A stretch of DNA of 64,000 bases from the NCBI GenBank assembly GCA_008360975.2, contig CM039196.1:7110263-7174262 (forward strand), written 5' to 3'. This document shows, piece by piece, positions 37,753-50,702 of the stretch; position 1 is the stretch's first letter, and each line of letters opens with the position of its first letter. Both the position numbers and the translations under genes were made by a program. Under the pieces are notes generated by a model. The model was not told the DNA's origin and did not search any database. It was given only the letters and a program-made list of their open reading frames with translations. This DNA is from Lichenostomus cassidix. Lineage: Eukaryota > Chordata > Aves > Passeriformes > Meliphagidae.

Positions 37753-40700
37753 TCTTATTATTTTAATGTAAGGCTCTGGTTTTACAGGAAACTCAAAAGC
37801 TTGTGCCCCTTTGGATATTCTGAAAGCTTATGGAGAGGGGCGTGAAACATAGTCCTGAGACAGGTTAGAGAATTTGAACTTCTGGTATTTAAAAGTGGTT
37901 CTGATGCACCTGAAGAACATCAGGACAGCAGAAGTGAGTGGTGGCTGCTTCTGCTGGTGAAGGGGGGAATGTATTTCAGTCCTTTTGTCTGTGGTCTCTG
38001 CTCTCATAGTCAGAAGGGACTTTGTGCTTCCTTGTGGAAAATTTGAAGCTTCCATCAGATGTGAGGCAGGGTGATCTCATGCTTGACTGAGGCTGCCTAA
38101 GGTAGATGGGGATGTGATAGCAGAGAAGGGTAGTCTGGAAAAGGAAGTTTGTCCATATCTGCTGACCCATGGAGGGAGCACCCTCTTGCACAGGAGGTGG
38201 GGAGAACTATCCTGCTGTCTCCCCTCTTCTTGCAGTGAGATGAGTCCAGGAACAAGACATGCAGATGCAGGAGCAAGACAGGATGCAGGAGCAGGTGGAT
38301 ATGAGCTGTCTTTCAGCTGATTGTGCTTCCTGTTGCCATGTCAGGGATATTACACATACCTTTTGTAGAGCACTTCCAGATCTAGGGGTGTAAATGGACA
38401 TATCAAAAGTAATTAACATTAAAACTGTTGGAAATTATTTTGTGTTGTGTGTTGAAATCCTCTGCAGCTCATCTTTAAAAGCAGCAGCAAGATGTGATAG
38501 TTAACACCAACAGAGAATAAATTGTTGCAGCCATCTGTCTGACAGACATCAGTGTTTAAAAACCCCTTTGCCTACGCTTCTCTCATTGACACAGTAGCTG
38601 CTCTTAGAAATTCAATTTTCCACGAATGAAGCTTATTGCAGACTGCAAACTGTTCACCAATTTGATATTTAATTGGGAGGTTAGGCCTCTTGATGATGTG
38701 CCAGCCTCCCTTGTTCCTTTTGGAAGTGAGCCTCAGGTGTGAGCTGCATTGTCTTCCAAAATAACTGATACCATGTCTGAGTTTCTGAGGTTTCAGATGT
38801 CCTTGCAGTTTAGGTATCTAAGCAGAAGACAGGAATTGTGCATGCAGGATGGCATTCATTTCAGTATCATTTTTTCAGTTAATGAAGTTTATCAACAGAT
38901 GTGGGCGAGTTTGTTTCAAACTCAGTGATTCACAGCATGAACTGCCAGTTAATTATTACTTGCTTTTTTTTTAACTCTGCTTACTCATCTTTACTTTAAT
39001 CTAGGTTTCTCCTTTGATAATGTGGAGCTGTGGAAACACACATTTCAAAATAATTAAAAACAAGTAATTAAAAAAAACTCCTACACTACCATTATTTACC
39101 TTTACCTCTTCAATTCCTAATCCATCCCACTTTCCTTTCCAGTCTTACCCATTTTCCCCTGTGTAACGTATAAGTGTCTCTCCCTCCTAACTTGAGGGTT
39201 CAGGTGCTGGTGTGTGTGGAGGTCTGAGTAGGTCAGGGTGAGTTGTGTCCTACAAAGTCACCTTGGCCCCATGTGCCCAGGGTGGATCAGGAGCTGGTAT
39301 TAACAGCAGGGATAGTGTGGTGTTGCAGGTATGGGTGGGATGGTGAAAGGGTGCTTCAGCAGCAGGGTCAGTAATTGGGGCCACTGCCTGGGCAGAGATC
39401 TGTACCTGCTCCAGGGCTGGGATTTAATTCACGAGATAAGAGCCATGATCCCCTTGGCTCGAGCTGAGGTGACTTACTGGCTTTCTATAGCCCTGATTTA
39501 CCCACTTTCTGAAGTAGCAAAAATCTCTCTGTGATGCTTGATACTGATTTTAGTTTGTGTGGCTGCAGGACTTGCATCCAGCAATGGACCTGTTTATCTG
39601 TGTGTGACACTGAGTAATGTTGGACCTGGTTGTTGACAAGCTGGAAATAAGAGAAGCTGCTCACAGTTCATCATTAAGAAAGTCATCCACATACTCTGTT
39701 TTTCTATGTTATTTCGCTCTGGGGTTACCTGGGATACTCAGTGGTGTCCATTCCAGGCTACAGTAGCTGACTACACACACACAGAGCTGATGGGAATCAG
39801 AGGAGGAAAAAGCAGCTGGTTAAGGTCTATATTGACTTTGGAGAGCAATGTTGATTGAAAGGGCTCCTTCTAAAGTCCAGCCCTCTCCTATGACTATGCA
39901 CGTTGTAGGGATATTTGGAATCCTGGTATTGTCTGGAACTTGGCTGGTGAGTTCTGTGTGCCATCTCACTCTGCACTTGACTTGCCAAAAACTCTGTTCA
40001 GACAAATGTTTGGGGAATCCTGTATTCCTCTTCAGAAACTTGGCAGCTCATCCAATTTGTGAAGTATGATCTGATAATGAAATTTATTGGATGCTCTTTG
40101 GTAATCTTGACTAAGAAGCACTGAAGTTTTCAGAAGGTACTGCAGGTGATGTTAATTTTGTCTCCATTCTCATTCCGAGAGAATTGCTGTGTTTTGTTCC
40201 TAGGGGCAGACCCAATATGATGAATAGATCTGCAATATCCATTATCACTTTACTACTGCAAATGGTCATGAGCCTTGTGAGGGATCCTGCCTTGGGTGTC
40301 ATTTGATAAAACAGGGATATTCTCTTATTCTCTTGAAGATGATAAAAGAAACATATATGATAGAAATCTGGAAAGGAGCAGTAAAAAACCAAAGTGAAGT
40401 GGATTTTTGGTTATGAAATAGTAGGACTGGGAAAGAAGTAAGGAAGACATGTGCTTATTATAGGAGAACCATTAAGTATGCACAGATGTTCCTTCATTTC
40501 ATTTACAATACAAGTTTTATCTTTTCATGTTGTGTTTTATTATTTTAGGTTTGTGGAGAATGTCTCTTCTAGTTACTGCCTTTTTTTATTTTTTTTAAAC
40601 CCTTAAATCCCTACTGGGATTTGCAATCCAGAAGCATTTGTCTTCAAATTGCACTGCAGTTGCAATTATTGGAATGATTTGGTGCATCTTCCAAGGCCAT

Positions 40701-41414
40701 TTCATGATCCTTCCTACAACTTTTACCCAGACATTGAGGTGCTTTAGGAGAAGAGTATGAGTTGAATTCTTGTGGGAAGGATGGATCTGTGGTTCCTGAA
40801 CACCCAGGCAGTACCAGAGACCTTTCCTGGGTCCCCTGGTTTCTCCTAAGGTGCTTCCCTGCCTTGGAGGGAAATTGCTGAATCTCTGGGTCAGAGCACT
40901 GCTGCAGTCAAATCAACTCTTTAGTTTTCTGTGGCGATATCCACCATGATTCCTAGTTTTCTGGAAGCAGCAAGGATTTTAATGCTTTAAAAAATTAAAT
41001 TCATTCTGAGCTTAATTGCTGTTTTCTGCCTAATTACTTTTAATTCTCTCTTGGATTTTTTCACTTCTAGGAGGACAGAGTAGAACTTAGTTCCTAAATT
41101 GCCAACTTTCTAGCCTGATTCCTGTGCTAAACTGACCTGCTGTCAGCAAATGTTAAATGAATTAATTTGCATAGCAAACAGATGCAAAGTGCTCCTTTTT
41201 CCAGGGGTACCATCTGTAGTTGCAGCATTTCTTGTCAGTTCTCCAAGTACACAGAAATTCGCATTCACAAATAGCTTCAGGGTTCAGAGCCCTGGCTGAG
41301 GTGTATGAACACAAACAAACTGCACCCACCTGACTTCTCCTAAAAACACGCGTTCTTCAGATGGAGATCGCACATAACAGCTTGTCCAACATCAGCCCTG
41401 AGAAGGGAAGGGAC

Positions 41415-41510
41415 AGCCTGGTGGCTAGAGCTGGAACAGGAGATGTGAGAAGTTTGGATTTATTAGCTGTTCTGCTACAGCACTGACATAATTACAGGCA
41501 AGATTAATGG
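41415..41510 (+). repeat. Possible MIR-like tRNA-SINE remnant
   Basis: The order cctggtggctagagctgg, then gatttattagctgttctgc, then cactgac follows the A-box/B-box head of tRNA-derived SINEs (GTGG-TAGAGC, GGTTC-ATTCC, GCTCTGCCACTGAC). It is strongly diverged and the boundaries are approximate. Chance similarity is possible. Confidence 0.4.
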
Positions 41511-44500
41511 TATAAACCTTTTTGTGGTCTAATTTTTAATAGCCCTGTCTCCTTCTGGCTTTGTTGAGGTTCAGGCTCCTAAGTGCCTGAGGGGATCTAG
41601 ACTTCACTGATCTTCACTCTCCTGTCTTTAATGTGGAACTGGCACCTTTGTGTGTACCTTCCCCTCAAGCTGGTAAATACCAGTAGTTCAAGGATTTTGA
41701 AATGTGCCTTTTTCTGAGGAGCACAGAGAGCATTACACTGCATGCATGTACATCTTGTCCTGCAGATGTCATTTGCCTTCAGTCACAGGTAATGCTGACA
41801 GTCCTGTCTTTCTATATTTTTAACACATATGTGTACCCAGACAGGCACTGCACACACTGAATCAGGAGTGTGTGTGTGTCTATGAGGCACATAGAGGTAA
41901 AGAAGGTTGGTCAAGCAACATGAGGTTTTGTTTGGGCAGAAAAGGTCTCTCTCTTTGCCTCCTGAAAACACCTGTACTGAGTTTATCAGTGATGTTGGTG
42001 TGCCTGTTTTCTTTTCCCATCTCTGCATGCTGAATATGAGGAACAAAAAGAAGTAAGGTTGCCAAAGCCAGGTTCTTATGCCCTCCGTTCTTATTAATTA
42101 TTAATGTGTGGCTTTTCTCTGAAGAAAAGTGCCTGAGAATTAGAGCTTTCAGAATGCATTACTCTCAAGCTCTATCCATCTTTACATGCTGCAGGCATGA
42201 TAACAGTATGTGGTGACAGTCACATAATATTTGTCCTATGTGCACTTGTACTGGAGCCAGCCTTCACTTGCAGCTGACTGAAGTAAGAAGGCACTTAAGT
42301 GCAAATCTTTGACCTGGAAGTGCTGCCTAGTGCAGAGCAGGGCACAGGAGGTGAGGCTCAGGTGATGCTGCGGTGGTGCTGCCAGACGAGCTGCCCTTGG
42401 TGTCAAGGGAATTTTGCTCACTGAAGCATGCCAGAACAGAGGAGATGGGAACCAAAGGCTGAACCTGAAAACTCACATTTCCTTCTTTTTTGTCAGCAGT
42501 AAATTTGCAGTAGTACAGAGCCCTGCTTGGCACCTACACTTCTCCTCAACTCCAAAAAGAGTTCTTTGACAAAGTCACTTGTTCAACGTTGCCTCTTAGT
42601 CAGGGAGTTCCCCTATCCTAGTTCAAGCAGTCATTTCCTATGCTTTTGCAGGGCAGTTACTAACCAAGATCATCTGGAGAGCACTCCCTCCAGAGGTTAA
42701 TGCTACCCTGTCCCACCCAGAGCTGAGGGCAGATGCTGCCATCTCTGTCCCCCCACTCACCTGCAGTGTTTGGAAGCTGCTGTGCTCAAGTTGTGTTCAG
42801 AGAAGGTGCAGCATGGAGATGGATGCTGCAGGTACTGGAGCTGGTGATACTGTCAGTCTTTTGGTGTGCAACAGGTACTTTTGAGCTGGACTTTGAGAGA
42901 AGGAATAGTTTGAGAAAGAGATAAAAGCGGAACTGAAATTTGCCTGTGAATCTTCACTTTGGAGGCAGCAAGCAGCACGAAAAGGGAGAAGCTTATCTGC
43001 CCAACCCAGACTGGAAAAAATCAACTCAAATTAAAAACCCACACAAAAGAGAGGAGTGAGTGAAGGCAGTTTCTTAATTAGCTTACTGAGACTGTGCAGG
43101 ATCACAGCATATGGCTGTCCTGGGGCTTATATGATGAGCAGAGCGTTTAATTCGTGCTAGTAAGGAGCTGTTAGGGTTCCTCCTGACAGTTCCTGATGTT
43201 TAGCTTGTAATATAAATAAATTATGCATAGATTTTAGCAGCAGAGACATAACCTAGTTACATGCAACCTTAATGCTTTGCAATCATATCTTGAGGTATAA
43301 ATTTAAAGTTGTGCACTTGCTCACTGCCTTCTGTCATTACTTAGGAATGAATCTAGGTCCCTCCTCCCTTGGCTGTCAGGAAAGGAAATCTGCAAAAATG
43401 TCTATTGCTGTGGTGGGATGAAGAGCAGGACTGCAGCAAAGCTCACTGCAGTCACCGTAATGGACATAGTCTGCTTTGGAAGGCATGTGAGCCATGATCC
43501 TTTGTTAGACTAATACCACTGCATTTCTGTATTTTTGAGATTCCTTTCACATGGCAGCAAGCATGTGTGATAAAACAAGCAGAGCCCCTTGGCCTTTCCT
43601 CCAAGCAGAGACTGGAATAATTTGGAAGCTAAGTAGCTGCTGGGCATCATGGAATTCTCGTGTACTGTGTTTCTGCATCATTTTGCATTACAGGAGAGCA
43701 AGCTAAGGCCCTCCAAGTAGGTCATGCAGGAGGTAACCAGTCAGCATTTTACTGAAGAGGCATTACAAGATGTTTTGGGTATAGAATGGTACAAATAACA
43801 AGGTACAGATGTCAAGTACCTCCTTCATTCAGCTGTGCTCTTGAGCCCCAGCCTGTTTCAGAGGGCTTTTCTGAGCAGTGCTGACTTGGGTGTGAGGTGT
43901 GACAGGGTGTCTTGCAGATCTCCTGCTCTGTGCCAGTGTCACTGGAGCATGGACTAACCTTGTGAAGCCCTTTTTTGGGGTGGCTTTTGCTATGTCCTCT
44001 TGGGCATTCAGTCAACTAAACAAAACCAATCACTTTATTTAAGTAGGTGGGAGAGTTTACATGCAAAGAAACTGGGGCTGCTCTGCTGCTTCTGTCTTGG
44101 GTATGACTGAGCAGTGAATGCTGGGGTGGAGCAGCAATGTCCAGTGTGATTTCCTGCTCAGGTCTGAACAGCTGCTCCCTATGTAAAGCCCCATCAGTAG
44201 AGCTCCTCTGGCTTCCTGTGCATTTCATTTGGATTTTGGCTTCTTTCTGCTTTCTTTACCATATTCTCTGCTTGATTTATGATTCAGCTCTCTGCTGCCA
44301 AACTCCATTGTGCTGTACAGGGCCCTCTGACCAGAGCTACCTGGATCAGGCTGTCTTTGTGTCACAGGCATCCTCTTTCTTTTTCTCTCTCGTTTTCAGA
44401 GCAATGAACTTTAATACCAATTAAACTTTCTGGTACTTCATGTGAACTGAAGTATGGAATCCTTTCTATTTCTGCATGAAATGATGGAATGATTTTTAAG

Positions 44501-47500
44501 TTTTGTATATTTCTCCTTTGAGACATAGCAGACCTAGAAATATACTTGGAAACAGATTACATTTACTACAACTATTATTGATCCATCTTCTTTGGCTGGC
44601 ATCCCAATAAAAATTTCTTTATTGTGAAGCAGAGTGTGGGTGTGGAAGGGTGTTTGTGTAGCAAGGGTTCTGCCTGCTCTAGAGTAGGTGGACAGAACAA
44701 CTAATATATTTTAAGTTAGACTTTTGAGAAGCTGGTAGTCTTTTATCAGCTGAAGTATGCAAAACTCCGTGTCTGGACAGCAAAGCCTCAGTGATGGTGC
44801 TGGTCAGTGTCTAGCAAGGGGTTGGAAAGACTCATCACTGTCTCTGCTTCAGCTCTCAGCTGTGATTATTCCAGGGAAAGTGGAAGTGTTACTAGGAGGA
44901 GCTCTCAAAAATTTCCAATTCAGCTTCCTATTTATAGAAAAAGCAAAGTCTCCAAGCTGTTGTCTTCATTCCCAGCCAGATCTCTAAACAAAGTGCTTTT
45001 TACACCTGCTGAACCGAGGCAGGAGGGTAAGTGTTCAGTAACACTCCAGCCTCAGCTTCGTCTGCAGCACCATGGGATAGCAACTGATGGTGCTCTCCAG
45101 ACAAGTGACAGACACAGCAACAGTCTTGGAAAAACTAATCTTAATTTTCAGAGAAAAACATGTCTCTGCCTTTATTTTCAAGTTTCTCTTCATCATTAAA
45201 CAAAAACCAAACCAACGTTCCAAAAGCTTTGCACATCTCCACTCTGTCTGTCGGATTGTTAGGGAGAGCACAGAGGGGACATTGCCACATGATTGCATTG
45301 AAAGAGTGCAAATTAAGTACCCTGTGCTTAATTACTTCTAAGTCTTTTCTCCTGAAGATAATTTTGGTGTGTGGCACAGACAGTAGTAACAGCTCACCTC
45401 TTCTAGGGGTGATGAATGCCAGCTCTTCTGCAGATGTAAATGTAGCATTCAGAATTGCATATTACTAAGACAACTCTTTGGTGATAATGATAACCTTATC
45501 TAAGGCCTGAACAGATTTCTCAGCACATTCGCCCCCATTTTCTGAAGTCTTTAATACCAACAGACTGCATTCCTGGCCTGATGTGTTACTGTGCTGGTAG
45601 GTATTTACTTTTATTTAACATTTACTTAGTGCTTCTTTGTTTTGTTTGGGTTTTTTTTCCCCAGGGAAAGCATCTATTGCAACATCCTTACAAATTCTCT
45701 TTCACTGGTCCTGGCCAGTCTAGACTCCAAGAATTTGAGGAAGAGTCCAGGTTGCTGTTTCCAGCTAAAGGCTGGAGATTTAAAATCTCTGGAATGAGAT
45801 TGTGCTTTACTGTTTCACATAAAATCAGTTACCCAGTTGGTTTCTTTCCTATATACTTTGAGTGACATGGGCAGTAATTCCATGGTTTTTTTGCTTCTAG
45901 AATTGTTCTTCAGACTGTGTTGTGTATCTTTACAGAAAGCACACTGAAGATTTCTATTACCCTTTGCAGTGTGACATAAGAAAGATACTTCTCTTCTTAA
46001 AATGCATTTTTCATTTAATAGACTCTTGGAAAAGTATTGAAAAGCAGGAAAGTCAGGGAAAGGAGCAGAGGCCTTTCTGGGGTTGAAGAAGCAAGGGAAG
46101 CAGACTGTACAGAGCACTGGGGATGAATGGCAGGTCTCATTTGTCACTGGTTTGTGTAAAAATAGTTCAGGTTGTTGCTCCTCACCATTCCCACCCTTTT
46201 GAATGGGCAGTCAACTTTATTTTCACTTGTCACAGAATATTTGCCCATCATCACTGTCTTGAAATCCCTGCAGAGTTCCTTTTTCAAGTCGTTCAAACTT
46301 CAATAAGTAACACTGACTTACATCTACAGAGGTTCTTGATACTAATTTGCCCCAGCAAGCAAGTCACTGAGATCATTTGTTTAATTCTGAAATCTTGAGG
46401 CCATTCCAGTTGTTGCATGGCAGCCTGTTTCCTAAGTAACAACCTTAGCAGCACCTCAGCTGTGGTCTCAGCTGCTTTTCTGTTTGGTGTCTTGCGTGAA
46501 ACACTCCATCCACTGAAGAATTACTTCTGGTGTAAAACAATACTTGTTTAATGTGTAGAAAAGTTCAGTGAAAAGCAAAACTCTGTACTCTATCCCAGTC
46601 TGGGTGCCATATGTTACATATCTCCATTGAGTTTCTGGAAGTTTCTCGCCAGGGTGAGGCTTAGTTTAAGGCTTAGAGATGGCTGGCATATTTGTGCATG
46701 GATCAGAAATGCAGGTATTCCCATGGGGACTGGGAGATGTTCACTGCCTTTTGCTGTGCTGGAGCAGCAGGAGGAGCAGACTCATGAGGCAGGTGCTGAT
46801 CTCCCTGGGCTTAGTCTGTCTGAGATCTGCCTGGACTGCTGGGACAAGGATGGGAGCTGAGCTCTCCCGTAGGTCTGGCTTACAGACAAGGAAGTGGGGT
46901 TTGTTCTTCCATGGTAGATAAATCCCATGGGCTGCAGGAAGCTCATTACCCGAGGAGGGAGGACTAACAAAATCCCAAGAGCTGGGTATTTATAGAGCAG
47001 ATGTTTCTGCATGAGATGCTCATAAGGATACATTTTGTGATGCACTAGTTAAAACATTAAAACTGCAAAGTTTGATGTCTGGATAACTTAGTCATAGCAT
47101 TAATTAGCTATTAACTTGATCCTGCAGAGTTTTCATGCTTATTTATGTGTGATAATATGTGGGAATTTTTTCTTGAGGCATTAATTTTCAGTAAAATTTT
47201 TTATAGTTGAAGAGACAGTAAGTGATATCATCAGGCCACACTCTTACTGATGCACTTTTAAATTTTTTTTTTTTTTCAATTATAGCCTTATCAGTGTCTA
47301 CCTTGATATTAACCCCAGTGCAGATCACTAAATAAGAAGGCAGGATACACAATACTGTGATGCTGTTCACAACCAAAGCAGTGCAACAAAGGTGGTGCAA
47401 TGGTGGTAGCTCAAATGAACCACAGAAAAATCTCTTCTGAATGGGCCAAAGGGCAAGGAAGGTGTGAAGGTTGAGCTGGTTTGCCTTTTTTTTAAAGTCT

Positions 47501-48459
47501 GTAAGTGTTACTTACAAATTCTAACACTTAATGAGGATATAAAAGATGTGATACAGAGCTCCAGATAAGGCCATTTATAGTGCATTTCTGTCACCCTGAA
47601 GCTCAATAATAGTGTTCCCATTAATAGATGTGCTTGAATGTGGAGCTGCTATCATTTACTGTTACAACGCCTGAAAGGTATCTCAGAGAATTTGAATTCT
47701 AATTTCAGTTTCATAAAGATGTGACGTTAAAATACACATTTGTGTTTTTGATACAAAAGGATTAATACATCTGGAGATGGGAAAACAGCATGTAGACGTC
47801 TCTTCCATATATCCTGTGGAATCATTTTAATATCCACTTACCTGCCTCCTAACATCCATTGCTAGAGGTGAGGCTGTGTTAGGATTTGAGGAAAAGATTC
47901 ATTTATCTGTGCATTTCATTTGTGTTCTTAATTGAAAGTTAATGTGCTGTTACAGCAACCAGCTCACAATTAAGTGCCTTCAGATTTTGAGAGGTCTCTG
48001 AGAAAATGTGAGTTTTCTTAGCTATCCAATTAACACAGCAGCCTGCCAGGATGACCAGGACACAGGAGGGGGGACCATGATTGATTTGTTAATTACTTGG
48101 AGATTGGCAGTCCCTCTAATTAAAAGCAAAAACTGGCTGCTTGATCCTGATAGCAGAAGGTAATGATGGTGTCCTGAGCTTTTGAGAGGTAACCGTGCAC
48201 GGGTTTGTGGGATTCAAAGACCCTGAAAGCTGAAAGGCTGTTTGTGTTATCATCGAAATTACTGCATTTCAGCTTTGGGAAGCCCTTCCGCATAGGTTTG
48301 GTCAGTGAGTACTATTAAGAACAATTCTGTCACTTCATTTTCCCCCTAAAGAAAAAAAAAAGCTGGCGGGGTGGGAAGCATTTGGAACATTGACAAGATT
48401 TTTATTTATTTATTGGGTAATGGCAGGTTGATGTTCATGCAAGGCTGGGGTATCAGTTT

Positions 48460-48520
48460 GTGCTCACTGGATGGGCAAGGCCAAGTTCAAAGGTCCCTTC
48501 TGACAGTTTCTGCAGTCATT
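48460..48520 (+). repeat. Possible worn CR1 LINE 3' tail
   Basis: The stretch tggatgggcaaggcc, then aaaggtcccttctgacag and tttctgcagtcatt, loosely follows the avian CR1 3' end (GGATGG, AAGGTCCCTTCCAACCC, ATTCTATGATTC). No clean tail octamer is seen. A weak call. Confidence 0.27.
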
Positions 48521-49037
48521 GCTAAGTGTAACTTTTAACAGCTCCCAGTAGCCTTTCACTCTGTTTCACTTCTTCTACCTGTGTCATTCTCTGGTGCAAT
48601 GTTTTCAGAAATTTAAAGCCATGTAAACTGTTGTCCTTTACTTACTAAGGTGACTGATCCAGGCTTTGTGCTGAATCTGCTGCACACAGCTTTTTCAGTT
48701 TCTACGGCTATGATACTGCTGAGCAATCTCATGACTTTGCATGTATTTCCTAAGGTGGTGAAATTGTATTTAATTTTAGAACTGTTGGTTTTGAAATTAA
48801 ATTTTTGGGTTGCATCCTGTCTGCTCTACAAACTCTGGCCCTGTTCAGGGTGTATCCCTGGACTCACCAGCAAAAGAGAGAAATGTGTTTGTAGGCATCT
48901 CTGGGATTGTGTTGCCCCTTTTATTCAGGCTCAGAGGGGTTACAGATGTGCATTGCCCATATCTTACTGAGATTCAGTAGGTTTGTCAGTCTGCTTGGCC
49001 TCCTAGTTGTTCATCCAAGGTGATGAGTTCTTAATAA

Positions 49038-49080
49038 TTGTAGTATAAATTAATTTGTAGTATAAATTGTAGTATAAATT
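49038..49080 (+). repeat. Three copies of a 13-bp unit (TTGTAGTATAAAT)
   Basis: Copies start at 49038, 49055 and 49067. The last two share one base; the first two are split by four bases. The repeat sits 64 nt before the exon at 49144. Confidence 0.9.
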
Positions 49081-49143
49081 AACACCTTTAACTTTATAGT
49101 GAAGGTTACAGGGCTGAATTTTCTCTCAACTCTCTCCTGTCAG

Positions 49144-49261
49144 GAATGTAAGCTCAGATGGAGCAGAAGCACGCAGAAGACTAAGGGAGTGTGATGGCTT
49201 GGTGGATGCTCTCCTTCATGCTTTGCAGTCTGCGGTTGGCAAGAAGGATACGGACAATAAG
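49144..49261 (+). CDS. ARVCF: ARVCF coding exon: armadillo repeat 4
   Basis: This 118-nt exon completes the split Arg codon and then encodes 39 residues: [19 protein letters not shown], then [13 protein letters not shown], then KKDTDNK. Acceptor: ctcctgtcag. Donor: gtgaat at 49262. The previous exon supplies GCLR, so the join reads GCLRNVSSDG, a family-invariant helix. [19 protein letters not shown] is the helix pair of the next repeat. The exon ends in phase 0. Unlike the exons before it, its base composition is close to the introns. A short tandem repeat lies about 65 nt upstream (49038-49080). Confidence 0.95.
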
Positions 49262-50530
49262 GTGAATTTGAGTATCAAAATATAGTGGATGATTCCATTA
49301 ATTTAGGCTGAAGTGTTGCTCTGGGATCCAACTTCTGTTTTCTGGTGTCAGAAGAGGATTATGCTTGCATTAGAAAATAGAGCAATTATCTTCCTCTCCT
49401 CTCTGGTATCCGTGATTCTGCTGGTGGGGTATCGGCAGGATGCTGCTGTGTTTCTCTCTGTGGCTGATGAGGGGAGCAAAGGCTGGTGGCTGAAAGAGGT
49501 GGGGAGAGTAGTCCTTTGTTGTCAGTGACATTATTGCTATTGTTCTGTGTTACTTAATTGGCGTTTATAAGTGCAGTCTCCAAATCAGAATTGAGTCCCA
49601 TTTGCACAAAGCAGCAAAGGAGTCAGTTCCCATTTTAAAGACTTTATTCAGCACCATCTCTAAAGACTGAAGTGCTTAGACATTAAGAAATGTTTTCAGA
49701 CATGCAGCACTTGTCACTGTGGCTTTTTTCTCTTTTTTTTTGGTGCAGATTCTATTAATCTGTTTTTATCATCATCTCATCCCATGGCACTTAAAAGTGT
49801 ATTTATATGCATGAGGAATATCATAACTTTAACCTGTTTAAAAAAGAGCATACTATTTCTTTATATCACCAGAAGGCTTGTAAAGCATCATTATTTTATT
49901 CTTTTTGAGTCTCACCATGTGATGGCCTGTGCAAGGGAGTTACAAAGCCCTGTTACTTAATCAGGTAATTTTGGAAGTGGATTTTGTAACCACCTGGTGG
50001 TTTCCATTGCAACCTACAGAGCATTGCTCTTGTCAGAACCCAATGTGCTGTGGATTAGCTATAACTACAGGACAACGTGTGTTCTCATTGAAATCCTCAC
50101 AAGGCCTGGGTTTTGACCCAGAGAAAATTTAATAAAATGGGCCCCTTGGAGATTGTAAACGTTGGAAGAACGAGAGAGAGACTTGGATTAAAATAAGATC
50201 CTTATATGATCATTTTCTGCTGTGTGTTTGATCTTTTGGTGAATTGTATTCTTTATGTAAGATCAAGTGGTATTTTTGATTAGAGAGTTTTCATTTTGAA
50301 TGGATACTATTTATGAAGTGCTTCACTTTTGGAAGAATAAAACGGGGTTTAGAAGAAGAATGAACTTTAATTTAAGGGTCTTGACTAAATCTTCCTTGAG
50401 AGCTACATGGCTTTTTCCTGGGACAGGTGGCCTTCTTTTTTCAATTTCCACAAGCCCTCTTCTGTACAATATAATGATTTGCAGGTAAGAGGGTGCAGTA
50501 CTTCTAATAACATAAATTTCTCTGTAACAG
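49262..50530 (+). other. ARVCF intron, 1.3 kb (shortest)
   Basis: This is a phase 0 intron between two armadillo-repeat exons, from donor gtgaat to acceptor ctctgtaacag. I see nothing else in it. Confidence 0.9.
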
Positions 50531-50702
50531 TCTGTGGAGAACTGTGTGTGCATCATGCGGAACCTTTCCTATCACGTTCACAAAGAGGTCCCTGGAGCTG
50601 ATAAGTACCAAGAATTGGATGCTGGTCAGACTACAGGCACAGGAGGCTCTCAGAAGAAGAAGAAAGATGATGCTGGTTGTTTTGGTGGAAAAAAAGCCAA
50701 AG
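50531..50702 (+). CDS. ARVCF: ARVCF coding exon: armadillo repeat 5 and basic loop
   Basis: This 172-nt exon encodes 57 residues plus the first base of a split codon. Acceptor: ctctgtaacag. Donor: gtatgt at 50703. SVENCVCIMRNLSYHVHKEV is the third helix of an armadillo repeat. The long loop that follows is PGADKYQELDAGQTTGTGG, then SQKKKKDDAGCFGGKKAK. In p120-family structures this loop is a disordered, basic insert within the repeat array. HVHKEVPGAD is specific to ARVCF. The loop ends KKAK next to the splice site. The next residues depend on whether the 18-nt exon at 52994 is used: Glu581 of the segment if included, Gly if skipped. Confidence 0.96.

Larger units (their letters stand above)
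36953..49143 (+). other. ARVCF intron, 12.2 kb (largest complete intron)
   Basis: The intron runs from donor gtaagg to acceptor ctcctgtcag and interrupts an Arg codon after its second base. It contains a T/G-rich low-complexity stretch (about 37717-37752), a MIR-like SINE remnant (41415-41510), homeodomain-motif-rich AT patches near 41120-41200 and 48000-48190, a possible CR1 tail (about 48460-48520), and a 13-bp tandem repeat just upstream of the next exon (49038-49080). No gene was recognised. Confidence 0.85.
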
